Of a DNA stretch of 64,000 nt, positions 9,803 through 21,117 are shown piece by piece. Both the position numbers and the translations under genes were made by a program. Under the pieces are notes generated by a model that worked only from the letters and a program-made list of their open reading frames with translations, was not told the DNA's origin and searched no databases. Within the stretch, counting starts at the first letter, position 1. Each line of letters begins with the position of its first letter. Source of the stretch: Rhynchosporium graminicola (taxonomy: Eukaryota; Ascomycota; Leotiomycetes; Helotiales; Ploettnerulaceae); NCBI GenBank assembly GCA_900074885.1, contig FJUW01000007.1, positions 314,826-378,825 of the forward strand. Reading direction: 5' to 3'.

Positions 9803-12284
9803 ATGAAATTCCGCGATGGCATGTGGATGGTGGCAGATGACAAGCGTCCCGAATACGCAGAGGAAGTCTACTCCATACAAGAGCACCCGGAAGGCAATGC
9901 TCTAAGTCTCCTCTGTCCAACGAAAAGGATTATCAATCGAGCAGACTCTCTTAATGCCCCTACTCTCACAATCGTAAGTGAACAGACAGTCTGTCTGGTG
10001 CTATCTGTATTGATACACACCAGGATATTCGAGCTCCTTTCGACGGTGTCATTTCAGTCGAAACTACACATTGGCTCGGCGCCCTGAATCCAGGTCCTCA
10101 TTTCGACCTCTACCCAGCAGGCAAACCCGAAAAATGCGACGCTGAAATCACCAAGACCGCATCTTCCACTACTCTCAAATCAGGGTCCATCTCCGCCACC
10201 GTCAAAACCAATGTTCATGATTTTGACATCCGGTTCCATGCAACCGACGGTTCGAGAGAACTTACTTCACTACTCAATCGCAGCGTAGGTTTTGCCTACA
10301 GTCCCGTTCCTGGAAATGAGCTCCAGACAGGCGACATGTCGAAATTGCAGCATTACATATTTACACAGAGTACGCTCTCGGTCGGAGAGTCGGTGCATGG
10401 TCTTGGTGAGAGATTCGGCGCTTTCAATAAGGTGGGTCAGGCGATCACGCTTTGGAATGCGGATGGGGGAACGAGCAGTGATCAGGCGTATAAGAATGTG
10501 CCCTTTTGGATGAGTTCTAGAGGGTATGGCATCTTCATTGATACGCCTGATAGGGTGGAGCTTGAGGTTGGGAGTGAAAGGTGTTGTCGTGTTCAGACGA
10601 GTGTTGAAGGTCAGAGGTTGAAGTGGTGAGTACATTTTGGGTGTTTCCTAAAAAACTTTGTGCTGAGAGAACAGGTACATCATCAATGGCCCAACGCCTA
10701 AAGAAGTCCTGGCCAAATACTCTATCCTGACTGGCAAGCCTGGGAGAGTCCCGACTTGGAGTTATGGTCTCTGGCTAAGCACCAGTTTCACAACCAACTA
10801 CGATGAGAAGACAGTCAATTCCTTCCTCGAAGGCATGAAAGCGAGAGATATCCCAGTTGAGGTCTTCCACTTTGATTGTTTCTGGCTCAGAGCGTTTCAC
10901 TGGTGTGATTTCGTGTTCGATTCGGAGATGTTTCCAGATCCAAAAGCTCAGATTGCCCGATTGAAAGCAACTGGTAAGTACACAAATCCCATTAACATAG
11001 AAACAATACTTACATACCTTAGGTCTTGTCAAAAAAGTCTGTGTATGGATAAATCCCTACCTCGGTCAAGCGTCACCCGTCTTCAAATACGCAGCCAGCA
11101 AAGGCTACCTCCTCCGCCGCAAGAATGGCGATATCTTCCAATGGGACCTCTGGCAAACAGGCATGGGTATAGTTGATTTTACCAACCCTGAGGCATGTGC
11201 CTGGTACGTCAGCTGTTTGGAGGGACTCTTCGACAAAGGAGTCGATGCTATCAAAACGGACTTTGGAGAACGTATTCCCACGCTTGATGTAGAATGGTTT
11301 GACTCTTCACTCGACCCAAGGAAAATGCATAATTACTACGCTTTCCTATACAATAAAGTCGTTTACGAAGCACTCCAGGACCGTTTTGGCGAAAACGAGG
11401 CTGTGCTATTTGCACGTAGTGCCACAGCAGGTACTCAGCGCTTTCCTCTCCAATGGGGCGGCGACTGCGAGTCGACGCCTGAAGCGATGGCTGAGTCGGT
11501 CCGCGGAGGCTTGTCTCTCGGTCTATGCGGCTACTCCTTTTGGTCAGTGGATATTGGTGGCTTTGAAGGGTACCCACCGCCATGGATTTACAAGCGTTGG
11601 GTAGCCCTTGGACTTCTATGCTCGCACAGTCGTCTTCATGGAAGTAACTCTTTTCGCGTCCCGTGGACAGTCGACGACGATGATTCCAGCGAGCAAGGCT
11701 GTTCGAAAACACTGGCAAAATGGACATCTTTGAAAGCCCGGCTCATGCCATATATCTTATCACAAGCGCGAATAGCTATCGAGCAAGGCATCCCACTGTC
11801 GCTCAGAGCCATGTGTCTTGAATTCCCCGATGACCCCACATGTTGGTTCTTAGATCAACAGTTTATGTTCGGTTCCAGTCTCCTCGTCGCACCCATCTTC
11901 TCAGAATCCGGCGACGTAGAGTTCTACCTCCCACGCGGGAAATGGACGAATTTCTTCACGAACAAAACAAAAGAAGGACCAGGCTGGTTCAAGGAACACC
12001 ATGAATTCGATTCCCTGCCTTTGTACGTGAGGGAGAATACTATTCTGGTGTTGGGCAAGTGGCACGAGACGAGGACGGTATATGATTATTCCCAGGGCGT
12101 TGAGGTCTGTTTGTATCATACGATGCCGGGAGCGGAGACCACGATTGTGGATTCTGAAGGGGAAGAAGTAGGGGTGTTGAGGATTGGTGGGGAGGGACAT
12201 TTGGAGGATCAGGAGTTCTTGAAGGGGGCATGGCATGTTTCGAAGAATGGAAGGAGTACGATTAAGCATAGAATAGAAGATTGA
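9803..12284 (+). CDS. GH31 alpha-xylosidase (YicI-like), intracellular
   Basis: Predicted to remove alpha-1,6-linked xylose from xyloglucan oligosaccharides. Exons 9803-9973, 10024-10625, 10675-10973 and 11023-12284 give 777 residues, almost the length of E. coli YicI (772). The catalytic nucleophile is Asp437 in IKTDFGERIP, the exact alpha-xylosidase form of the GH31 motif. The acid/base is Asp505 in GGDCES, and SFWSVDIGGFEG follows, as in YicI. The N-terminal region carries the family's LGERFGAFNK segment near the end of the beta-sandwich. There is no signal peptide, so the protein should act in the cytosol on imported oligosaccharides. The first intron lies after LTI, and later splice joins restore W-YIING and TG-LVKKVCVWINPY. 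Alpha-glucosidase activity is less likely given KTDFGE. It is not clustered with other xyloglucan genes here. Confidence 0.93.
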
Positions 12285-13193
12285 GGGGGGTTGAATCAGA
12301 GTAGACTAACTGGTGGAATAAAGCGATAGATAGATTTCTGATAGGAAGCTTGGAGAAATGGAGACATTCATCACGTAGAAAGGGTATCAAATATGAATCT
12401 TGAAAATAGGTTTCATCACAGATTACCCTACCAATATAGGCACTGCCCGTGACTCCTTTACCCATGTAAAACTGACGATTCCGAAAAGCTTTGAAACCTC
12501 TCTTGATTTCTAGTTCGCGTCCGATGGAGCGAATTGAGCGAAGATGTGTCCAAATGGGTCAAATTACCGAGTGATAACATGAGTATTTTCCTTCGAAGCT
12601 CAAGAAGAGCTTCACTTTCACTCATAGACTATAGGCCAAAGTTCTACAACGACTTTATGACTTTATATAGCACTTTCTGACCACGATGTTGGAACTGATC
12701 TCATAAACGATCTTAAAAGTCATGATTTATCTCAAAGATATTATTAGTAAGAGTAGCAGGTAGAGTCGGTTAAAAGTTTTCAAATCATTACAAGGCTTTA
12801 TGGATGTAACATTATATAAGTTATAGAGTATCCATATGACTTTAGGTCGATCAACGGACAGCCGCATTTGGAAGTTACTATACAAAATTTGCAAAATACA
12901 TTTGAACGGCAAAGCGGCGGATTTCCGCATCGCTGCATATCGCCATAGGCAGGAGCTACCCAAGGGCGGAACGGGTGGGCGGAATGACTCTTTGAACCGA
13001 GCTCTTGCGGGGTGTGGGGTAGCTCCTGCTATCTGCTCTCTTGACTGGAATTCATAACCATGAGCGAGGTAACTATTGAAAGCCGGACTACGGTAATCGG
13101 GTTCTTTAATGACTCTCAGATAACCTCTGATCGTATACTGCATTGAATCAAAAGAAACCTTACGCTTCTCAATTTCGGGAGTCAATCGCAATT
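12285..13193. other. Intergenic with a perfect 13-bp inverted repeat upstream of hmgA
   Basis: No gene is recognised. A perfect 13-base inverted repeat (GCAGGAGCTACCC at 12949-12961 and its complement at 13017-13029) encloses a 55-base GC-rich spacer in otherwise AT-rich DNA. It lies 165 bases before the start codon of the dioxygenase gene. It could form a hairpin, be a regulatory site, or be a small insertion. Confidence 0.5.
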
Positions 13194-14708
13194 ATGCCTG
13201 TTACTAAGTTCACCACGCCCGAGAAGTACAAGTACCAAAACGGCTTTAACTCTTACCATGAGTAAGATACCCCAGAATATGCCGCGGATAGCTCTTCTGA
13301 CAAATTTTACAGATCCGAAGCTGTTGTTGGAGCTCTTCCCATAGGAGTAAACTCACCCCAAAAACCTCCCTACGGTCTCTACGCCGAAAAGCTGTCCGGT
13401 ACAGCATTCACAGCCCCCCGCCACGAGAATCAGCAAACATGGCTGTACCGTATCCTCCCCTCCGCTGCACACTCTCCCTTTAATGCCCGCGAAGCCTCGA
13501 CCTACAATACAAACCCAGAAGGCGACAAGCTACACCAGATCCCGAACCAGCTGCGATGGGATCCCTTCGACCTAGACGAGTCCGTGGATTGGGTACATAG
13601 TCTAAAATTGATCGCCGGAGCTGGAGATCCAACCATGAAAACCGGTCTGGGCATATTTATATTCGCCGCTGGGAAGAGCATGGATAATAATATGGCCTTC
13701 TATTCAGCGGATGGAGATTTCTTGATCGTGCTCCAGCACGGTGTATTGGATATCCAGACGGAGCTTGGCAGGATCTTGGTCCGTCCAAATGAGATCTGTG
13801 TCATACCGAGAGGAATCAGATACCGAGTAGAGCTTCCAGAAGGGCCAGTCCGAGGATATATTTTGGAGTTATATCAGGGACATTTTCAACTTCCTGAATT
13901 GGGACCGATTGGATCGAATTGTTTGGCTAATGCGAGGGATTTCCAAGCGCCGGTTGCAGCTTATGATGAAGGAACTACGGATACGTATACCGTTTTGTCG
14001 AAATTCAATGGACATTTATTTGCGGCTAAGCAGAACCATACGCCTTATGATGTTGTGGCTTGGCATGGTCTGTACTATCCGTACAAATACGACTTGGGTC
14101 GCTTCAACACCATTGGAAGTGTTTCTTTTGATCATCCTGATCCGAGTATATACACCGTCCTCACAGCACAATCAGATCATCCCGGTACTGCCGTGGCAGA
14201 CTTCGTGATCTTCCCTCCTCGCTGGCTCGTAGGCGAAGATACATTCCGACCTCCCTGGTACCACCGCAATACTATGTCCGAATTCATGGGCCTGATCGGC
14301 GGTGAATACGACGCCAAAACAGGAGGAGGTTTCCAGCCTGCAGGAGCAAGTCTGCATAATGTGATGAGTGCACACGGACCTGATGCTGGGACACACGAGA
14401 AAGCCTCAAATGCTCCACTGAAACCGATGAAAATTGGGGAGGGAAGCATGGCGTTTATGTTTGAAAGTTGTTTTATGGTGGGCGTGACGGAGTGGGGACT
14501 GAAGACCTGTAGGAAGGTTCAAGGAGATTATAATGAGGAGAGTTGGACACCGTTGAAGTCTCAGTTTAAGGTGCCTAAAGGGGTGAAGAGAGTGAGTAAT
14601 AGGATTGATGGCGGGGAAGTGGAGGAGGTGATTGACATCGGGCAGAGCGTTAAGGGAAAGGGTGCGAAGGATGAGATGGAGGAGAAGCAGTTGCCGCATT
14701 ATACTTGA
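13194..14708 (+). CDS. hmgA: Homogentisate 1,2-dioxygenase
   Basis: Opens the ring of homogentisate to maleylacetoacetate in phenylalanine and tyrosine breakdown, using Fe(II) and oxygen. Exons 13194-13261 and 13313-14708 give 487 residues. Removing the 51-base intron joins NSYHE to SEAVVGALP, a conserved N-terminal segment. The iron ligands are visible: His340 in WYHRN, Glu346 in MSEFMG and His377 in HGPD, spaced almost as in the human enzyme (335, 341, 371). The core ends with the usual WTPLKSQF, and about 40 extra charged residues follow, giving a longer tail than the about 445-residue human enzyme. The neighbours fahA and maiA, clustered with it in Aspergillus, are not adjacent here. Cytosolic; no signal peptide. 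Confidence 0.96.
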
Positions 14709-15824
14709 TGCTTGATTTATGCATATTATACTAGAAGAGAACACGATAGTGCAACAAGAACTAAAATTGAATTCAGAAACCGACACGTACGCAAGAAGTA
14801 AACTCATGTACCTGAGTCACTCAGATTTTGTTGTGACAGTTTTGGGAGGAGTCATCGCGATTACTCGTAGAGGACTACTATGATTATTTTTATCGGAAGC
14901 TCGCTCATCAAACCCATAAAGAGGGGAAAGAACAATTTCGTTTCCCCCCAAAACATCATGACAACCTCACCAGACCAACAAGTAACGGCGGCTCAGACTG
15001 TCATGCACTCGTGGCGCAAGCAGGATGAAGAAACAGAGTCTTATACTTGACGTCTTGAACAATCGGAGTAGGAGGCATCACATTCCAATTCAAAGGTAAT
15101 ACAAACCCAAGCGAAACGCGCCTTATGAAAAAAGAACCAACTGGCGCGTTTTGACTGAAAGCTGTTTCGTTGATAGGAGGTGTCCCTTCCATAATATAAG
15201 AAGAAAGAATTCTCAACGGGTAACTTTACTCGGAAGGCAAGGAGATTGAATGCATTAACATTTGCAGCGGAACAACCTCACGCAAGGCAATGGACGAACA
15301 AAGTGAGCGGGTGGCGCGAACAAGCTATAGAGATGTTATGATCTCGCGGCATGTATTGAACCTCGGCGGTAGTGGTAGGATTAGAATATCGCATGTGATT
15401 CTGTTTTACTGTGGTGTACCTATATCCAAGGTTAAGGACGAGGTTCGATCTCGAGAACAGTTTGAGAACTAAATTTGCGACGTCGTTGCGAGATCATGGG
15501 GACGGGTACCTGTTCCTCTCGAGACTGCTGTGGTCGGAATCAATTATTTCGTCATGAGGCCACAAGGCACACGCGCATGGGACTGAGTATAGGCAGGACT
15601 GAATAACCTACCTACGCCTGTGGTCCTGTGGAGAAAGAGGTTGGGCATCGTTTTCTGTGAAATGTGAGAAAAGCAAAAACCTCGCAACGGGCTGGCGTGC
15701 ATGATTGTGTTGTCCAATTGATCAGTTCCACGAAGGGCGGTGGGCAGCTCAGCGGCTGAACACATCATGGAAGGTTTCGAGGCTGGCTGGCCTTCGATGT
15801 TGTCCAGTCGTCCTACCGCTATAC
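14709..15824. other. Intergenic, no gene recognised
   Basis: Downstream flank of the dioxygenase gene and left flank of the Mutator-like transposon. Short frames such as 15001-15216 minus, 15290-15472 plus and 15544-15768 minus show no motif. No tRNA or repeat is recognised. Confidence 0.4.
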
Positions 15825-15832
15825 TTGCGAAA

Positions 15833-15881
15833 GGCCACAGCTAAATCCCCATACGGGAATAGCTAAATCCCCATACACTAA
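15833..15881 (+). repeat. Left terminal inverted repeat of MULE
   Basis: Perfect complement of 18299-18347. Contains two 16-base direct copies of AGCTAAATCCCCATAC, which may be duplicated transposase binding sites. Confidence 0.95.
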
Positions 15882-16087
15882 AATTCTAGTAAATTGGCGA
15901 CTACATCTAGAGGCTTGGCCCTCTAGTACAAATTTATACTAGAGGGCATAGGCCACTTATGCATAATGAAACCTTTCATAATAACCTAATTACCCCTGAG
16001 GCTGAGGATCATAATTGAGGCCAAATTGAGGCTATTCAGAGACTCTGACACGTCAACGTACTACTACTACTATCTCTTCTCAATACT

Positions 16088-18211
16088 ATGGCTTCTGAGC
16101 CTCAAGCCTGTGGCCCTGCGCCCCCTGAAGCAATTTATAGTGATATTGCTACGGGATTTGCTGCTCTACAAGCACATGCAAAGGCTCACGGATATGCCTT
16201 TGCTCACCAAGATACTAAGCCATTCCGTGCGCTATTTGTCTGCGACCGAGCAGGTAAATATAACCCAAAGGGGAAGTCATCTGATATACACCCCTCTAAG
16301 AGACGCAAGAATACCGGTTCAAAGAAGTGCGGTTGTCAGATGAGAGTCTGTCTCTTAAAAGACAGAGCTTCGACAGAAGTACAGTGGAAACTGAAGGTCT
16401 TGGAGGCTACACATAATCATGCGGCATCTGCAGACTCTACAGCGCACCCAGCACACAGAATTGCGTCTATTACGGCAGAAACCCGTGTAGCTATTAGCTC
16501 TCTAGCTAAGGCCGGTATATCAAACGCTCAGATACTCTCTGCCTTACGGGAAGAGACCCCAGGTGCTAGTATCTTATTACTTTCTAAAGATATCTCCAAT
16601 CTAGTACAAATAGAGCGCAAGAGAGAGCTAGGCGGAAAGACGCCGATTCAGTGGCTTATAGAGGTATATATCTTGAGAGGTTTTCATTTCTATTACTTAT
16701 AATTACAGGAACTCCAAATAAACGGCTTCTCCCCTCAATTCTACCCTCAAACTGGCCCGTTAGAACGACTGTTCTTCATACACCCTACCTCTATTCGACT
16801 CTGGAAACAACACTCAGATGTCTTACTACTCGATTGTATATACAAAACCAATCGATTCAATATGCCGTTACTGAATATTTGTGGTATTACAGGCAATAAT
16901 ATGGTTATTCAGCTTGGGTTAGTCTTTCTTTCAGGGGAGACTGAAAGAGACTATACATGGGCGCTACTACAACTGAGAGATCTGATAGCTCAGCACATGA
17001 TTCAAGAGCCAATTTCTATTGTAACAGATAGGGAATTAGCTCTGATCAAGTGTATTGAGACATTATTCCCATCTACTCGCTATCTCCTCTGCCGGTGGCA
17101 TGTTAATATGAATGTACTTGCAAAAACTAAGAAGTACTTCCCTGGGCTAATTAAAGGTACTACTGGAAACTGGGAACGCTACCCTACTTTTGAAGTATTT
17201 CTGAGCTCCTGGAATATACTACTTGCTAGTACTACAGAGGAGGCGTTTGATGCTACTCTCCTGGAATTCCGTTCCCAATTTCCAGCAGGTGCTACAAGCT
17301 ACTGTGAGAGTACATGGCTACTTTGGAAGGAGAAGCTTGTAGCCTTTTGGACAGACTAATCATACTACTTTGGAGTCACAGTTACTAGTCCAATTGAAGG
17401 TTGCTATGCTACTTTAAAGCTGTATTTACAGCGTGGGCATGCTGATCTTAGGGGAGTATTCCTCAAATTACAGCTTTTTTAGACAGCTCAACAAGCCGGG
17501 ATATCTTCAGTTGTTGCCCAACAGCAATTACGGCCCCGGCACAGTATAAATATACCTATTTTGGCTGCAATTCTTCCATATATTCATACCCGGGCTCTCC
17601 AGAAAATCGTACAAGAATCTAGCAAGCTCCCCTCTAAAGGGCCCCCACCTGATAGCTGTACTTGTACTATATAGCAAGCCTTTGGTCTACCATGCCTTCA
17701 TACTCTCTGGAAGCGGCAACAAGAAGGTAGTTGTATCCAGTTGAGTGATATTCATTACTACTGGTACTACGACAGGCCTGAATCAGTGTACTCTGCTCCC
17801 CTGGCTCCTCTACCTCTCCTGAATCCATTGAAGGTCAAAGGTAAAGGGAGACTAAAAGGTGCGCTAGGAGGTAGAGTAGCACCTTCAAATACTCGCCGAG
17901 AGCCTTTATTGTTTGAACTACCCTCAAGCTCTGCCCCTGTATCACTTGGGCAGCCTTCTACTATACAAAATTGCGTATCATCGACTGCAATAGCTATGCA
18001 GAGGCTTGAGGGTGGGCATCAAGATAGCTATGAACCCGGTACACGGAGGGAGAGAGGGTATATGCATAGCATGTCATCAATCTATCATTCAGATAGTACT
18101 ATAGATGCTACTACAGCTAGTGAAATGTCGATTCAGAGGGATATAATTGGAGGGATAGAGGTATATACCCAGGATGCAGAGGGTGAAGATGATTTTGATG
18201 ATTTTACATAA
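16088..18211 (+). pseudogene. MULE transposase with three in-frame stops
   Basis: Exon 1 is 16088-16663; a 45-base intron (16664-16708) joins WLIE to LQINGF; the second exon runs to 18211. The N-terminal half has a FAR1-like zinc cluster (KKCGCQMRVC followed by THNHA). The transposase core shows LLLDCIYKTNRF (first Asp), SIVTDRELALIKCI (second Asp) and RWHVNMN. A SWIM-type zinc finger follows (CTCT, then GLPCLH). The tail is acidic (AEGEDDFDDFT). Stops interrupt the frame at 17357-17359 (TAA), 17480-17482 (TAG) and 17672-17674 (TAG). All three could arise from CAA or CAG by a single C-to-T change. No frameshift is seen, so decay is recent. Similar in architecture to the fungal Hop family. Confidence 0.88.
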
Positions 18212-18298
18212 TAAGGGAGAGCCAGCGATGCACTGTACATAGTTATGCACCTAATTTTTAGTGGTGATAAATGCACCCATCATTTTCAGCTCGCCTAG

Positions 18299-18347
18299 TT
18301 AGTGTATGGGGATTTAGCTATTCCCGTATGGGGATTTAGCTGTGGCC
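18299..18347 (-). repeat. Right terminal inverted repeat of MULE
   Basis: Perfect inverted copy of 15833-15881, ending just before the TTGCGAAA target duplication. Confidence 0.95.
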
Positions 18348-18356
18348 TTGCGAAAG

Positions 18357-19306
18357 TGTGAAGCCAGCTTCGTAGCCTCGCTTGCTGAGAAGAGTGTAGC
18401 ATTAAATAAACCTCGAAATGTAGGTCGATCAACCTCCTTACCGACAGATAGAAGCTACTGCTACTGCATGAAATGAACAACCTCCCCGCTGTTAGAAGAT
18501 ATCCTGGGCAGTAAAAGGCGGATGAGAAAAGGATGATCGATGAAGCGAACAAGTCTGATGGAGCTTCGGAGACGTTGAAGCCCAAACCAAGATCCACGCA
18601 CCAGTAGAGTTGGAATGTTTTGTTAGTTGGTTATAAGGGTTGACTCATCAGCGAAAGAAACGAGTTGTATCGTTTTGAAGGGATTCTTCTCCACGACGCC
18701 CAATTTGATAGAGTTTGAGGCTGTCCAATTGCTGAGATGATGCTTTGTAACGCTGCAACAATACATGGCTGGCCAGCCATCATGTTTTGTAAGACTTCAA
18801 CCGAATCGACAGCATGCAGAGCCAAACAGGCCATTTGATGGTTGATCGGGCCAGACGTACATGCACAGGATCTCCGTATGATAGACACGACCTCAAGACT
18901 CAATATTGACTCTACCTTGGACATCTCTCGGTACGGGAGTTCGAGCTTGAGCTTGGACCACTCCACTTCCTTTCTAGCGCGTTCTCCACCCCTGCTAGCA
19001 CAGCCCCTTGCGCGTGTAGGTAAACAACAAAGTAAACAAGCCACTCCCGACCCATGCACTCATAAACAGAGACCTTCCATTCCCTCCACCCTCCTCAAAC
19101 CATCTTCCTTTTCCACATTCCCATTACACGTCTTCAACCTCATTTCTCACTTTTCAACTCCCAACCCTTCTCCCTTCCCGAAAGAACCGTGTCAGGAAGT
19201 GTCATATACCCTTTCCTCCCCTTCTTTCACCAAGAAGCAAGAGACCCCTTCTTGTCTTCCTTTCGCGCACGTCGAAAGGCATTCGAGAAGTGATCTCGCC
19301 TCATAG
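18357..19306. other. Long region upstream of hex1, probable leader and promoter
   Basis: No independent gene is recognised. A plus-strand open frame at 18842-19306 ends with a TAG directly before the first clear coding segment of the hex1 extension and is in the same frame, but its Ser/Pro-rich translation is not convincing protein. The stretch 19050-19260 is C/T-rich, as in fungal 5' leaders. The start codon of the long hex1 form may lie here in an exon I could not place. Confidence 0.35.
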
Positions 19307-20359
19307 GTCGTCAATCTGGACTTTGACGCCCGCGTCCCGATCCCCTTCAGCATCTTCCCATCGTCGTACCGGAGCGACGACGTAGCAGCAACCACCCAGA
19401 CTCACGTCGAGGGTGAGATCAAACTACCGCAGCAAGAGCAGCGCATCGGACGGGAAGGTCAATCCTCTTTCCAAGCCAATCTCCCTCCCCGCCACAACCG
19501 CGACCACGAGCAATTCCTGGAAGAGGTCCATATCGCTCGTGAAGAGGAACATCACCACCGTCCGAGCCGCAGGGAAGATATCTACATCCGCGAGGAGACA
19601 AGGTGAGTCTACAGTATATTTTCAGTTCATGGGCATCTGTCATCTGTCATTCGTTTCTGTTTTGGGTTTGTTGTCCATGCATCTGGGCAGCGGATCACCT
19701 TCCGGCGCGGTAGCCACTCTAGCTATGCAACGAAGAGATCCACCTGCCCTCGTGTTCCAAAGATATTTTTCGCTGTCTAGAATTGGTTCAATTGCCAGTC
19801 CAAGCGCCGGATCTACATGGGCCCCAGCTAGCCAGTTGTCTTTATTAATTCTCCACCGCCTCTCTTCATTTGTTTGTTGACAAAATAACCCTTCACCATC
19901 AACATCCCCATCTTCATCCCCTTCGATCATCTTTCTGACATCTTCTCACTCAGACCGTCCAAGCATACCTCAACTCACATCGACGTCGAGCTTCCTCACC
20001 GCAGACATCATCATCCCGACACCACAGTCCACGTCGAAGGTCCTCAACGTCGTCGATACGAAGGTACTCAGATCGACGTCGCCGAACGTGAATACCGGTC
20101 CCGTTTTCAACCAAGTTATCGCGAAGAAACCCGCTTCGAGGCTACTGTAGATCCCCCTCGCTTCCAACCTTCGTACAAAGAAGAAGTTCGTGTCAGCGGT
20201 TCCACTGTTGACCCTCCACGTTTCCAAGGAACACAAAGAGAACAAGTTCGCTTCACCGAAGAGACCGTCGACCCCCCTCGTTTCCAAGCTTCTCGCTCTC
20301 ACGTTCACGTATCCGAAGAGACCGTAGACCCTCCCCGTTTAACACGTAAATCAGACAAG
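19307..20359 (+). CDS. hex1: N-terminal extension exons of hex1 (long isoform) with four-copy VDPPRF repeat
   Basis: In frame with and directly upstream of the Hex1 core. One coding segment runs to 19602 (reading THVEGEIKLPQQEQ through DIYIREETR). A 351-base intron (19603-19953, GTGAGT to CTCAG) joins it in frame to 19954-20381, with no stop before the core ATG at 20360. The second segment is Arg/His/Glu-rich and holds a repeat of 19-20 residues with core VDPPRF, starting at 20147, 20207, 20267 and 20324 (spacing 60, 60, 57 bases). No ATG occurs in frame between the TAG at 19304 and the core, so the start of the long form is in an upstream exon not identified. A likely acceptor is CATAG at 19302-19306 or one further inside. 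Long alternatively spliced Hex1 forms are known in some Pezizomycotina. Expression here is inferred. Confidence 0.65.
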
Positions 20360-21117
20360 ATGGGTTACTACGACGAAGATGGTAAGCCAACTCTCCTACA
20401 TTCACATCCTTAACCTAAACGTCCACCAGGTCACTACCACTCCATTAGACATGGTCTTCACAAGGCTGCAGACCGTGTCATGGGACGTCACCACCATCAT
20501 GGACACTCTCATTCTCATCACTCTCATCACAACCACGTTGATAGGGAAGAGATTGACATTACCATAGGCGGAAACCGCGGCAGCTCTGCTCAACAAGTTT
20601 CAATCCCTGAGCCAGCTTACACTCCAAACACCGTCACCATCCCCTGCCACCACATCCGCCTCGGCGATCTGTTGATCCTCCAAGGTCGCCCTTGCCAAGT
20701 CATCCGCATCACCACTTCATCTGCCACCGGCCAACACAGATACTTGGGCGTTGACCTCTTCACCAAGCAATTGCACGAGGAGTCCTCATTCATCTCAAAC
20801 CCAAGCCCAAGTGTTGTCGTCCAGACTATGCTCGGTCCTGTCTTCAAGCAATACCGTGTTCTCGATCTTCAAGATGGATCCGGTACGTTATCTCTCACCC
20901 TTACTACCTTTACGTCTGCTAATCTGTACTAGTTGTCGCCATGACCGAGACTGGTGATGTCAAGCAATCCCTCCCGGTCATCGATCAATCCAACCTCTGG
21001 TCCCGTCTCTCCGAGGCTTTCGAGACCGGTCGTGGCAGTGTCCGTGTTCTGGTCATCAGCGACCATGGACGCGAGCTCGCTGTCGACATGAAGACCATCC
21101 ACGGTTCCCGATTGTAA
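20360..21117 (+). CDS. hex1: Woronin body major protein Hex1 (short form)
   Basis: Self-assembles into the crystalline core of Woronin bodies, peroxisome-derived organelles that plug septal pores after wounding. Exons 20360-20381, 20430-20882 and 20933-21117 give 219 residues. The core is strongly conserved with Neurospora HEX-1: VTIPCHHIRLGDLLILQGRP, GQHRYLGVDLFTKQLHEES, VVVQTMLGPVFKQYRVLD and AMTETGDVKQSLPVIDQS, an eIF5A-like two-domain fold. It ends in SRL, the peroxisomal targeting signal PTS1. The N-terminal part is longer than in Neurospora and holds a His-rich run (GRHHHHGHSHSHHSHHNH). The initiator sits in a 22-base first exon; the frame is open upstream, so an extended product is also possible. 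Found only in filamentous ascomycetes, which supports the taxonomic call. Confidence 0.97.

Larger units (their letters stand above)
15833..18347 (+). mobile_element. Mutator-like (MULE) DNA transposon with perfect terminal inverted repeats
   Basis: About 2515 bases bounded by a perfect 49-base inverted repeat (15833-15881 and 18299-18347). The arm itself holds two copies of AGCTAAATCCCCATAC separated by GGGAAT. The flanks carry a target duplication: TTGCGAAA immediately outside each end (15825-15832 and 18348-18355). The direct repeat can be read as 10 bases, CTTGCGAAAG, if the ends are shifted one base. A duplication of 8-10 bp is typical of MULEs. One transposase gene fills most of the interior. 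CA and TG dinucleotides are still common, so it has escaped heavy RIP. Confidence 0.93.

Noticed and set aside
11251..11727. 158-codon minus frame over the GH31 gene
   Set aside because: Antisense of the catalytic region of GH31; no motif.
14406..14807. 133-codon minus frame over the end of hmgA
   Set aside because: Antisense of the conserved dioxygenase end; Leu/Ser-rich composition is a by-product.
18631..19059. 142-codon minus frame between the MULE and hex1
   Set aside because: No homology pattern, no convincing start context, and overlaps the C/T-rich hex1 leader.
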